Source: Verrucomicrobiota bacterium
GTDB taxonomy: Bacteria; Verrucomicrobiota; Lentisphaeria; Victivallales; Victivallaceae
DNA length: 11,755 nt
Direction: 5' to 3'
Assembly (NCBI GenBank): GCA_023459755.1
Contig: JAEWSS010000240.1
Location: 1 to 11,755, forward strand
A program made the translations under genes and the position numbers. Shown here piece after piece: positions 1 through 6,928 of the stretch (position 1 is its first letter; each line of letters starts with the position of its first letter). The notes under the pieces were generated by a model. The model did not search any database, was not told the origin of the DNA, and saw only the letters and a list, made by a program, of their open reading frames with translations.

Positions 1-453
1 ATTCTCAGTTATCCCTGCATCAAGACGATCGCAATTCAGCGGTTTGCCCATGTGCTTTATGAGCAGAAGGTTCCGTTTGTGCCGCGGATGATGACCGAAT
101 ACGCGCACAGCATCACCGGAATCGACATTCATCCCGGAGCCACTCTGGGCGAGGGGGTGTTCATCGATCACGGCACCGGAGTGGTGATCGGCGAGACCGC
201 GGTTCTGGGCGACGGCGTGAAGCTCTATCAGGGTGTCACGCTTGGCGCCCTGAGTTTCCCGAAGGACGCCTGCGGCATGATTATCAAGGGGATGAAGCGC
301 CATCCGACAATCGGAAAAAAGGTCACCATTTACGCCGGAGCCACGGTTCTGGGCGATGTGACGATCGGCGACGGTTCGGTGATCGGCGGCAATGTCTGGG
401 TCACCGAGAGTCTGCCTCCGGGCAGTAAAGTGGTGATGAAGCGTGAAAAATGA
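1..453 (+). CDS. cysE: Serine O-acetyltransferase, 5'-truncated by window edge
   Basis: Transfers acetyl from acetyl-CoA to L-serine, giving O-acetylserine for cysteine synthesis in the cytoplasm. The frame is open from base 1, so about 150 C-terminal residues are visible and the N-terminal helical domain lies outside; the GTG at 52 is internal. The visible part starts with [14 protein letters not shown], the junction to the left-handed beta-helix, then has [14 protein letters not shown] and the catalytic [10 protein letters not shown], followed by hexapeptide repeats and a conserved KRHPTIG histidine. [17 protein letters not shown] resembles the EpsC-type enzymes of Bacteroides and other anaerobes. 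The C-terminus is VVMKREK and does not end in isoleucine, the residue that docks into the CysK active site in enterobacterial cysteine synthase complexes. The stop overlaps the yggS start by ATGA (450-453), suggesting translational coupling. Confidence 0.93.
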   Translation: MLSYPCIKTIAIQRFAHVLYEQKVPFVPRMMTEYAHSITGIDIHPGATLGEGVFIDHGTGVVIGETAVLGDGVKLYQGVTLGALSFPKDACGMIIKGMKRHPTIGKKVTIYAGATVLGDVTIGDGSVIGGNVWVTESLPPGSKVVMKREK

Positions 454-1115
454 GCGTGCTGTTCGACAATTTTAAAGCGGTGGCGGAGCGGACTGCGCTT
501 GCGGCGAAACAGGCCGGACGGCCGGACGGCGCGGCGCGGCTGATCGCCGTCAGCAAAACGTTTCCGGCCGCTGACATTGCGGAACTTTACCGCTTCGGGG
601 TGCGGCGTTTCGGCGAGAGCCGCGCCTCCGAGTTTTCCGCCAAGGCCGAGGCTCTGCCGGCCGACATTGAATGGCACTTTATCGGCCATCTTCAGGCCAA
701 CAAGGTGCGTCCGGTGGTGGAGCGCGCGGCCTGGATTCATTCGGTCGATTCGCTGAAGCTGGCGGAGCGGATCGACCGCATCGCCGGAGAATGCGGCAAA
801 AAACCGAAAATTTTATTTGAGGTCAATGTCTCCGGCGAGGAGAGCAAATTCGGCATGACTCCGGCGGAACTCGAGGCGGCGGCGAACGCGAAGTTTGCAA
901 ACGTTGAGCTGGCCGGACTGATGACAATGGCTCCGGCCGACGCGCCGGAAGCGACGCTGAAGACCGTGTTCGGCGCTTTGGCGGAGCTGGGGAAAAAATA
1001 TGGATTGAGCGAACTGTCGATGGGCATGAGCGGCGATTTTGAAACCGCGGTGAAATGCGGCGCCACACTGGTTCGGGTCGGCAGTCTGATTTTTGGAAGG
1101 CGGGAGTATTTATGA
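450..1115 (+). CDS. yggS: YggS/PLPBP-family pyridoxal phosphate homeostasis protein
   Basis: This 221-residue protein belongs to the fold-III, alanine-racemase-like PLP-binding family (YggS/YlmE/PROSC). Members bind PLP on a lysine and affect B6 and amino-acid homeostasis, and no catalytic reaction is established. The PLP lysine is K36 in LIAVSKTFP, the same position as in E. coli YggS. Other family blocks are [54 protein letters not shown] and the phosphate-binding end [28 protein letters not shown]. Length is normal. The start is the ATG in the ATGA overlap with the upstream stop, with only a weak Shine-Dalgarno, and it overlaps panE the same way at 1112-1115. Its placement next to cysteine and pantothenate genes fits a PLP/CoA metabolic unit. 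Confidence 0.95.
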   Translation: MSVLFDNFKAVAERTALAAKQAGRPDGAARLIAVSKTFPAADIAELYRFGVRRFGESRASEFSAKAEALPADIEWHFIGHLQANKVRPVVERAAWIHSVDSLKLAERIDRIAGECGKKPKILFEVNVSGEESKFGMTPAELEAAANAKFANVELAGLMTMAPADAPEATLKTVFGALAELGKKYGLSELSMGMSGDFETAVKCGATLVRVGSLIFGRREYL

Positions 1116-2041
1116 CTAATGACGTTCTTCTGGTTGGAGCCGGCGCGATCGGGGTTTATTTTTCCGGGCGGCTGGCGCAGGCCGGCGCAAAAGTTACGGC
1201 GGCGGCACGGTCGGATTACGACGCGGTGTCGAAAAACGGCTATCGGGTTACGAGCATCGCCGGTGATTTCGACTGGTGGCCGGAGGTGGTGCGCGACGCC
1301 GCGCATTACGGTCGCACGGCCGATCTCATTGTGATCGCACTGAAGGCGCTGCCGGAAGTGGATGTGGTGGAGCTGGTGCGTCCGGCGGTCGGTAAAAATA
1401 CGGCGTTTCTGCTTATCCAGAACGGGCTGGATGTTGAACTTCCGCTGCATGAAGCGTTTCCGGACAATGAGCTTTACAGTGCGATCGCGTTCATCGGGGT
1501 TTCGCGTCTGGCGCCCGGAGTGGTGGTGCACAAGGGCGGCGGCGAGTTGACGGTCGGCCTTTACGGTTCGTCGGAGATTCCGGAGAAACTGCGCGGACTT
1601 GCCGCGATGTTTGCCGCCGCCGGAGTGAAATGCGGTCTGACCGACGACACCGAGCGGATGCGCTGGGGTAAACTGCTGTGGAATGTGCCGTTCAATCCGC
1701 TGAGCGTGTTGGCCGGCGGCATGACCACCGCCGAGATGATGGCCGACAAGCATGTGGAAATATTCGCTTTCAAGCTGATGAAAGAGGTTCAGTTGACCGC
1801 CCGCGCCTGCGGCGTGGAACTGCCGGAGGCCCAGCTTGAACACAACATGGAATACACCCGGAATTTTCCGCCCTATAAAACCAGTATGCTGCTCGATTTT
1901 GAAAATCGGCGGCCGCTGGAGGTGGAGGCGATTCTCGGCAGTGTGGTGCGTCGCGCCAGGATGCACAATGTGGACACGCCGTGCATCGACAGCTGCTACG
2001 TTCTGCTCGGCGCGCGCGACCGGATGAACCGCAAAAAATAA
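1112..2041 (+). CDS. panE: 2-dehydropantoate 2-reductase (ketopantoate reductase)
   Basis: Reduces 2-dehydropantoate to pantoate with NADPH in the pantothenate/CoA pathway. The 309-residue length is typical of the family. The Rossmann motif GAGAIG is at residues 9-14 and IQNG ends at 105. K187, N191 and N195 (KLLWNVPFNPLSVLAG) and S258 with E270 (SMLLDFENRRPLEVEAI) reproduce the spacing of the E. coli catalytic and substrate residues K176, N180, N184, S244 and E256. I chose ATG 1112 over an in-frame ATG at 1055 because it starts at the Rossmann strand, has GGGAG at 1102-1106, and forms an ATGA overlap with yggS. The family includes other 2-ketoacid reductases, so the substrate is inferred. 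No terminator follows; the gene converges on priA. Confidence 0.9.
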   Translation: MTNDVLLVGAGAIGVYFSGRLAQAGAKVTAAARSDYDAVSKNGYRVTSIAGDFDWWPEVVRDAAHYGRTADLIVIALKALPEVDVVELVRPAVGKNTAFLLIQNGLDVELPLHEAFPDNELYSAIAFIGVSRLAPGVVVHKGGGELTVGLYGSSEIPEKLRGLAAMFAAAGVKCGLTDDTERMRWGKLLWNVPFNPLSVLAGGMTTAEMMADKHVEIFAFKLMKEVQLTARACGVELPEAQLEHNMEYTRNFPPYKTSMLLDFENRRPLEVEAILGSVVRRARMHNVDTPCIDSCYVLLGARDRMNRKK

Positions 2042-2050
2042 AAAATCCTG

Positions 2051-2185
2051 TTATTCTTCATGCATCGCAAGGAGGGCGGACGAGGTTTCCGCGGGCGCCG
2101 CATTGCTGTTGATATGGCTGTCGCCGGTTCCGTTCAACAGGGCGGACGAGGTTTCCGCGGGCGTTGCATTGGCGATTAATCGGGG
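2051..2185 (-). other. Open in-frame tail beyond the priA stop, with a repeated peptide
   Basis: Immediately after the priA TAA (2188-2186) the same minus-strand frame stays open for 44 codons, to a second TAA at 2053-2051. The two 33-base repeats would encode NATPAETSSALL and NAAPAETSSALL, 22 residues apart. Four of the twelve codon pairs differ, and three of those differences are synonymous (GCA/GCG, CTG/CTC, TTG/CTT). There is no ATG, GTG or TTG before the first copy, so expression would need readthrough or an earlier uninterrupted frame. It may equally be a non-coding dispersed repeat that happens to be in frame. It is not called as a gene. Confidence 0.4.
2073..2171. repeat. Two copies of a 33-base direct repeat, 66 bases apart
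   Basis: Copies lie at 2073-2105 and 2139-2171. The first 25 bases are identical, two mismatches follow (CC versus TT), then six matching bases (GCATTG). Each copy holds a small inverted repeat, GCGGA and TCCGC around a 7-base loop. The start-to-start distance of 66 bases equals 22 codons. The pair fills most of the gap between the convergent panE and priA stops. I see no third copy in the window. Confidence 0.85.
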
Positions 2186-4384
2186 TTAGAGCAGCGACTG
2201 CGGGTCGGCGTCCACAAATATTTCGACCGGATTTTTCCGCATGGCGATGAGCCGCAGTTTTGTCCGCAGACGCTTCAGTTTTTCGCCGCGGAACATGATC
2301 TGGTAGCGGTAAAGCCCCTTGATCCGTTCGATTGGCGCCGGAAGCGGCTCGACCGCGATGATCGAGTCGTTCAGACAGCTTTTGAGTTCGTCGAAGACGG
2401 CTTTGGCGCACTCGGCGCACTTGGTTTGGTCGGGGTCGCGGAAATGAACGAGTATCGCGTGGCCGAACGGCGGGTACTTCAGCAGTTCGCGCACGTCGCA
2501 GTCATATTTATAAAATCCTTCGTAGTCGCAGTTTTTGGCCAGAGTGATGGTTTCGTTCAGCGGTGAAAAGGTCTGGACAATGACCTCTCCGGCGGCGGTT
2601 CCGCGCCCGGCGCGTCCGGCCACCTGGGTAATCAGGCCGAAAGTCCGTTCGGCGGCGCGGAAGTCGGGCAGATACAGCGTTTGGTCGGCATTGATGACGC
2701 CGACCAGCGTAATGTTCGGAAAGTGCAGACCTTTGGCAATCATCTGGGTTCCGATCAAAATGTCGATTTCCCGGCGCTGGAGCCGGTCGAGAATTTGTTC
2801 GTGCGAGTCGGCGCCGCGAGTGGTGTCGGCGTCCATTCTGGCGATTCTGGCGTGTGGAAACAGCAGTTTTGCGATTGCCTCGAGTTTTTCGGTGCCGGAA
2901 CCGGAAAAACGGACGCTTTCACTGCCGCACTCCGGACAGCGTTCCGGCGCGGGCATGGTCATGCCGCACATATGGCAGGCGAGCAGTCCTTCGCGTTTAT
3001 GATAGGTGAATGCGGCCGGCCGGCCGGTCGATACCGAGCACTCCGGGCATCCGGCCACATAGCCGCAGTCTTCGCACATCATCTGCCGGGCGAAGCCGCG
3101 GCGGTTGAGGAACAGAATCACCTGCTCGGCCGCCGCCAGGCGTTCGCGGACGGCGTTGACCAGCATCGGCGAAAACAACGGACTTTTGACTTCGCCGGAT
3201 TCGCCGTCCGGCGCTGCCGCCATTTTGAGGTCAACCACGGTGATCTCCGGCGGATTTACTCCCGAGGCGGCGGCGGTCATCCTGACCAGCAGGTATTTTT
3301 TCTGAACGGCGTTGCGGTACGACTCGAACGACGGCGTGGCGGAGCCGAGTATGACCTTGGCATTTTCCAGTTTTCCGCGCATTACCGCCACGTCCCGCGC
3401 ATGATAGCGCGGCGCCTCCGACTGCTTGTAACTCGACTCATGCTCCTCGTCCACGATTATCAGTCCGAGATTGGTGAACGGCGCGAACAGCGCCGACCGC
3501 GCTCCGACCGCGATCGACACCTCGCCGCGGCTGATCCGGTTCCACTGGTCGAATCGTTCGCCCTCGCTGAGCCGGCTGTGCAGAACGCTTACTTTTTCTC
3601 CGAATCTGGCGCGGAACCGTCTCACCGTCTGCGGGGTGAGGGCGATCTCCGGCACCAGCACCACCGCCGATCGTCCGGCGGCCAGCACTTTGGCGATTGC
3701 CTGAAGATAGACTTCGGTTTTACCCATGGCGTCGAATTTTTCCAGCGCGACGCGCTGTTCGGCGGTCGGCTCCAGCGGAGTGGAGGGCAGGACTTCGTCG
3801 GCGAAAATTTCCCGGTAGCAGGCCGCGTCGCGGGAGGTGAGAAAACCGCGTTTTTCCAGATTGCGCACCACCGATTCGCCGCAGTCTGCCAGAACGGTCA
3901 GCGCCTTCAGCGGCAGCTCCTTCTCCCTGCGCAGAACGGCCAGAACACTTTGCTGCCGAGCGGTTTTTACCGCGGCGTCTTTCGGCGGTTCCGGTGCGAG
4001 CGCGAAGAGTTTCATGGTCTTTTCCCGGACCTTGCCCTGACGCACCGCGCTGGGTAAAAGCGAGCGCACCGCCTGTTCTCTTCCCGCGCAATAATATTCG
4101 GCCATCCAGTTGCCGAGTTCGATCAGTTTTTCCGGTATGCGGGTGCGGTTTGCCGGTATCGACAGCACCGATTTCAATTTGTCCGGCGGCACATCGGAGG
4201 TGTCCGAAATGTTCATGACGAATCCGGTGCGTTCTCCCCGGTTGAATGGCACCGTAACCTGGGCGCCGACCGCGATTTTGTCCGCCAGATTGTCCGGAAT
4301 CAGGTAGTCGAAGCCGCGGTCGAGAGAGAGATTGACCAGTACATTCGCGATCGCCAATTTGTTTCTTCGCTCCTTTTGTTCCAT
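2186..4384 (-). CDS. priA: Primosomal protein N' (PriA helicase) with disrupted Walker A
   Basis: PriA restarts stalled replication forks: a superfamily 2 DNA helicase that reloads the replisome. From the ATG at 4384 it has 732 residues, a family-typical length. Visible parts are the 3'-DNA-binding N-terminus (LDRGFDYLIPD, 21-31), motif Ia LVPEIALTPQ (243-252), DEEH (312-315), GSATPS (347-352), eight zinc-binding cysteines (437-486), LIGTQMIAKGLHFPN and QVAGRAGR (587-594). The C-terminus VDADPQSLL is canonical. Motif I is abnormal: PriA normally has HGVTGSGKTEVYLQA, but here EKFDAM (215-220) runs directly into GKTEVYLQA, so the preceding strand and first P-loop glycines are absent. That should impair ATP binding unless it is an assembly error. 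TTG at 4357 (L10), preceded by AAGGAG, is an alternative start. The gene is divergent from hup. Confidence 0.93.
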   Translation of the reverse strand: MEQKERRNKLAIANVLVNLSLDRGFDYLIPDNLADKIAVGAQVTVPFNRGERTGFVMNISDTSDVPPDKLKSVLSIPANRTRIPEKLIELGNWMAEYYCAGREQAVRSLLPSAVRQGKVREKTMKLFALAPEPPKDAAVKTARQQSVLAVLRREKELPLKALTVLADCGESVVRNLEKRGFLTSRDAACYREIFADEVLPSTPLEPTAEQRVALEKFDAMGKTEVYLQAIAKVLAAGRSAVVLVPEIALTPQTVRRFRARFGEKVSVLHSRLSEGERFDQWNRISRGEVSIAVGARSALFAPFTNLGLIIVDEEHESSYKQSEAPRYHARDVAVMRGKLENAKVILGSATPSFESYRNAVQKKYLLVRMTAAASGVNPPEITVVDLKMAAAPDGESGEVKSPLFSPMLVNAVRERLAAAEQVILFLNRRGFARQMMCEDCGYVAGCPECSVSTGRPAAFTYHKREGLLACHMCGMTMPAPERCPECGSESVRFSGSGTEKLEAIAKLLFPHARIARMDADTTRGADSHEQILDRLQRREIDILIGTQMIAKGLHFPNITLVGVINADQTLYLPDFRAAERTFGLITQVAGRAGRGTAAGEVIVQTFSPLNETITLAKNCDYEGFYKYDCDVRELLKYPPFGHAILVHFRDPDQTKCAECAKAVFDELKSCLNDSIIAVEPLPAPIERIKGLYRYQIMFRGEKLKRLRTKLRLIAMRKNPVEIFVDADPQSLL

Positions 4385-4391
4385 TCCGGAT

Positions 4392-4400
4392 AATATAGCA
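4392..4400 (-). promoter_or_regulatory. Candidate extended -10 promoter for priA
   Basis: On the minus strand TGCTATATT is an extended -10 (TGn followed by TATATT, five of six consensus bases). No good -35 lies 16-18 bases upstream, only an A/T-rich run. Predicted initiation falls at about 4385, practically on the ATG at 4384. Transcripts would then be leaderless for that ATG, or would use the internal TTG at 4357 with AAGGAG in a short leader. Confidence 0.4.
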
Positions 4401-4440
4401 TGGTTTTATAAAAAAAACACGTTTTTCTTTGCATTTCATT

Positions 4441-4469
4441 TTGACAATTGGCGGAGTTGAAAGTATTTT
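4441..4469 (+). promoter_or_regulatory. Sigma-70-type promoter of the HU gene
   Basis: A perfect -35 TTGACA (4441-4446) is followed by exactly 17 bases and TATTTT (4464-4469), which matches four of six -10 positions. The start site would be near 4476, giving an A/T-rich leader of about 57 bases before the ATG at 4533. It is a strong-looking promoter, as expected for an abundant nucleoid protein. Confidence 0.65.
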
Positions 4470-4532
4470 ATATGAACCGATAATAAAAAATAAGTTTTTA
4501 CAGATAAACAGAATAGCTATAAGGGAATTACT

Positions 4533-4832
4533 ATGACCAAACGTGATTTAGTTGTAAAGATCGCCAAGGAGACCAATCTGATTCAGACCGATGTCGCCCA
4601 GGTCGTTCAGAAGACTCTTGACCATATCGCCGAGGAACTGATCGCCGGAAACACCATCGAACTGCGCAACTTCGGCGTGTTCGAAATCAAAGTCCGCAAG
4701 AGCCGCAAGGGACGCAATCCGAATCAGCCCGAGAACGAGGTCATCATCCCCGAGCGCGCCGTGGTCAAATTCCGCGCCGGCAAGGAGCTGAAAGATCAGG
4801 TCGAGAAACTCAACCCGAAGCGTTTCATTTGA
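4533..4832 (+). CDS. HU/IHF-family DNA-binding protein
   Basis: A 99-residue small basic nucleoid protein that bends and compacts DNA as a dimer. Residues 1-45 form the helical dimerisation part (MTKRDLVVKIAKETN through the helix ending HIAEELIAG). Next come the beta-sheet IELRNFGVFEIKVRKSRKGRNP and the DNA-contacting arm with the NPNQPENEV proline tip, then VVKFRAGKELKDQVE, the conserved end. The sequence blends HU and IHF features, so I do not assign hup, ihfA or ihfB. A Shine-Dalgarno-like AAGGGA (4521-4526) lies six bases before the ATG. It has its own promoter and a strong terminator (4885-4926), so it is probably monocistronic. Confidence 0.95.
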   Translation: MTKRDLVVKIAKETNLIQTDVAQVVQKTLDHIAEELIAGNTIELRNFGVFEIKVRKSRKGRNPNQPENEVIIPERAVVKFRAGKELKDQVEKLNPKRFI

Positions 4833-4884
4833 CCGTGAACTCTGCGGGGTATTGCAGTGTTTTCCGGTTCCAGTGAAAAAATTG

Positions 4885-4926
4885 AAATTGCGCCGAACAG
4901 TCGTTTTGGCGCAATTTTTTGTTTTT
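4885..4926 (+). terminator. Intrinsic terminator after the HU gene
   Basis: A perfect 10-base inverted repeat, AAATTGCGCC (4885-4894) and GGCGCAATTT (4908-4917), encloses a 13-base loop. A T-run at 4915-4920 and a second T-run at 4922-4926 follow, separated by one G. This is a textbook Rho-independent terminator and separates hup from hisS. Confidence 0.9.
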
Positions 4927-4953
4927 CGGACGGCGTTTTTGCCGTAACGTCCG
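4927..4953 (+). promoter_or_regulatory. Second hairpin in the hisS leader
   Basis: CGGACG (4927-4932) pairs with CGTCCG (4948-4953), and an inner GGC/GCC can close a short loop. It starts directly after the hup terminator T-run and ends eight bases before the hisS ribosome binding site AAAGGTGG (4961-4968). It has no T-run of its own. It may be a leader RNA structure or just part of an extended termination region; no clear hisS promoter is visible. Confidence 0.35.
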
Positions 4954-4974
4954 AGGCGATAAAGGTGGTTTGTC

Positions 4975-6909
4975 ATGGCTAAATTTGCACCGCCGCCGGG
5001 TACCGGCGACATTTTTCCGGAAGAAGCCAGAAGGTGGCGCGGTATCGAACAGACCGCCGCCGGGGTTTTTTCCTCCTACAATTTCGGGGAACTTCGCACG
5101 CCGATTTTTGAATACACCGAAGTGTTTCACCGCGGCCTCGGAGACGAGACCGAAGTGGTCAAAAAGGAAATGTACACGTTCGAGGACCGCGGCGGCAGAT
5201 CGCTGACGCTGCGTCCGGAGGGAACCGCCGGCGTTATGCGGGCGCTGCTTAATACCGACGTGCTGAACGGCGTTGAACAACGGGTTTATTACTGCGGGCC
5301 GATGTTCCGCGGCGAACGCCCGGCCGCCGGCCGCCGCCGCCAGTTCCACCAGATCGGCGCCGAGTGCGTGGGCCGCGTTTCCCCGGAGCTGGACGTTGAA
5401 TGCATCGCCATGCTGTGGAATCTGCTTAAGAGCCTGTCCATCACCGGGTGCGAACTTCTGATCAACACCCGCGGCGTGGCGGCCGACCGGGTCGAGGCGG
5501 TAAAACTTCTGCGGGACTACTTTTCCTCCCATATCGACGATATGTGCGACGACTGCCGCGAACGGCTCCAGAACAACGTCTGGCGCATCCTCGACTGCAA
5601 GCAGGAAAACTGCCGCAAAATCATCGCCGGCGCGCCGGACTATCTGGCCTGTTACACCTCGGAAAGCCGCGAATATTTTTCCCGGGTGCTGGCCGGTCTG
5701 GATATGCTCGGCGTCCGCTACCGTCACGATCCGCTGCTGGTGCGCGGGCTGGACTACTACGTTCACACCGTTTTTGAGGTCACGCATCCCGGTGTTCAGG
5801 GGGCGATTGCCGGTGGCGGGAGGTACGAACTTTATCTGCCGGAGCAGTCGCGTCCGGTGGTCGGCGTCGGCTTTGCCGCCGGAATGGAGCGGCTGATGAT
5901 CGCGCAGGACGCACTGGGCGTTTCAACCGCGGCCGACCCCGGAAAACTGGTATATTTGATCGGGTTGGGGCATGACGCGATATTGGCCAATCTTGCACTG
6001 GCCAACGAACTGCGCGCGGCCGGACTCAGGGTCGAATGCGAGGTCGAGGACAAGTCGATGAAAGCGCAGATGCGCACCGCCAACCGGATCGGCGCGGCTG
6101 TGGCGGTCATCACCGGAAGCGAGGAGCTTGCCGCCGGAAACGTGGTGGTCCGCAATCTGGCCGACGGGTCGCAGACAACGGTTGTCCGCGGCGACGCCGC
6201 GGCAAAATGCATTGAAATTCTTAGCATTCAAGATAAAAAAACAAAGGAAAACAAAATGACAATCACCAAAAAGAATCTGATCTTTCTGGGCGGCCCCGGC
6301 TCCGGCAAGGGTACGATGTCCGCGGCGCTGATGGAGCTGTATCCGCTGGCGCACATCTCCACCGGCGACCTGCTGCGCGACGAAATCAAGCGCGATACCG
6401 AGCTTGGCCGCGCCGCCGCCGGAATCATGAAAAACGGCGGACTGGTTCCGGACGACGTGGTCTGCGGCATGGTTCGCAACCGTCTGGCTCAGCCCGACTG
6501 CGCGAACGGCTTTATCCTCGACGGCTTTCCGCGCACCATCGCCCAGGCCGAAAAACTTAATCAACTGCTGGCCGAACTCGGCAAAAAGGTCGAAGCCGTG
6601 ATCAACATTGTGGTTCCGGACGACGTAATCCTTCAGCGTCTGACCAGCCGGCTCTGCTGCAAAGGCTGCTCCGAAATCTACAACAAGCTCTCCAAGCCCC
6701 CGAAGAAGGCCGGAGTCTGCGACAAGTGCGGCGGCGAACTCTATCAGCGTCCCGACGACTCGCTGGAAACCGCCAAACAGCGTTTGGAAGTATTCTATAA
6801 AAACACCAGTCCGCTGATCGAGTATTACCGGAATTCCGGACTGCTCTACGACATCACCGGCAATGAGATAGCCGAAAAGCTCGCGGAAATCACCGCGGCT
6901 TTGGCTTGA
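4975..6909 (+). CDS. hisS-adk: Histidyl-tRNA synthetase fused in frame to adenylate kinase
   Basis: One uninterrupted frame of 644 residues. Residues 1 to about 417 form a complete class II HisRS, which charges tRNA-His. It has SLTLRPEGTAG (76-86), motif 2 in FRGERPAAGRRRQFHQIGAE (111-130), the CDDC...C...C insertion (191-213), the histidine motif VRGLDYY (256-262), motif 3 VGFAAGMERL (298-307), and an anticodon-binding domain ending near CIEILSIQ. A lysine-rich linker, DKKTKENK (420-427), leads to M428 of a complete adenylate kinase. No stop lies between the domains. The linker codons contain AAAGGA, a usable ribosome binding site for ATG 6256, so separate Adk synthesis is likely even if fused protein is also made. 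The start ATG 4975 has AAGGTGG six bases upstream. Lost stop codon, true fusion and assembly error are all possible. Confidence 0.88.
   Translation: MAKFAPPPGTGDIFPEEARRWRGIEQTAAGVFSSYNFGELRTPIFEYTEVFHRGLGDETEVVKKEMYTFEDRGGRSLTLRPEGTAGVMRALLNTDVLNGVEQRVYYCGPMFRGERPAAGRRRQFHQIGAECVGRVSPELDVECIAMLWNLLKSLSITGCELLINTRGVAADRVEAVKLLRDYFSSHIDDMCDDCRERLQNNVWRILDCKQENCRKIIAGAPDYLACYTSESREYFSRVLAGLDMLGVRYRHDPLLVRGLDYYVHTVFEVTHPGVQGAIAGGGRYELYLPEQSRPVVGVGFAAGMERLMIAQDALGVSTAADPGKLVYLIGLGHDAILANLALANELRAAGLRVECEVEDKSMKAQMRTANRIGAAVAVITGSEELAAGNVVVRNLADGSQTTVVRGDAAAKCIEILSIQDKKTKENKMTITKKNLIFLGGPGSGKGTMSAALMELYPLAHISTGDLLRDEIKRDTELGRAAAGIMKNGGLVPDDVVCGMVRNRLAQPDCANGFILDGFPRTIAQAEKLNQLLAELGKKVEAVINIVVPDDVILQRLTSRLCCKGCSEIYNKLSKPPKKAGVCDKCGGELYQRPDDSLETAKQRLEVFYKNTSPLIEYYRNSGLLYDITGNEIAEKLAEITAALA
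6256..6909 (+). CDS. adk: Adenylate kinase (internal start within the fused frame)
   Basis: Interconverts ATP plus AMP and two ADP. Read from ATG 6256 it gives 217 residues, the normal size of a long-form bacterial Adk. Motifs (Adk numbering) are the P-loop GGPGSGKGT (12-20), AMP-binding STGDLLR (35-41), DGFPRT (89-94) and a zinc-type LID with CKGC and CDKC pairs. AAAGGAA at 6243-6249 lies six bases before the ATG. The same residues are 428-644 of the hisS-adk frame, so this entry describes the likely independent product. map starts 19 bases after its stop; adk-map-infA keeps the order found in many ribosomal-protein operons. Confidence 0.85.
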   Translation: MTITKKNLIFLGGPGSGKGTMSAALMELYPLAHISTGDLLRDEIKRDTELGRAAAGIMKNGGLVPDDVVCGMVRNRLAQPDCANGFILDGFPRTIAQAEKLNQLLAELGKKVEAVINIVVPDDVILQRLTSRLCCKGCSEIYNKLSKPPKKAGVCDKCGGELYQRPDDSLETAKQRLEVFYKNTSPLIEYYRNSGLLYDITGNEIAEKLAEITAALA

Positions 6910-6928
6910 TACGGAATCCAGGCATGCA

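Noticed and set aside
1055..1111. Upstream ATG that would lengthen PanE by 19 residues
   Set aside because: The added residues lie inside conserved yggS coding sequence, and the Rossmann strand starts at ATG 1112, which has a ribosome site and the ATGA overlap.
737..1966. A 409-codon open frame on the minus strand opposite yggS and panE
   Set aside because: Shadow frame: low-complexity composition and no recognisable domain, while both plus-strand genes show full family motifs.
2173..2182. Perfect 10-base palindrome CGATTAATCG after the priA stop
   Set aside because: Too short and isolated to call as an operator or terminator; no partner sites are seen.
2681..4057. A 458-codon open frame on the plus strand opposite priA
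   Set aside because: It is a GC-rich antisense shadow of priA with Arg/His/Gly-rich, non-family sequence; PriA motifs on the minus strand are unmistakable.
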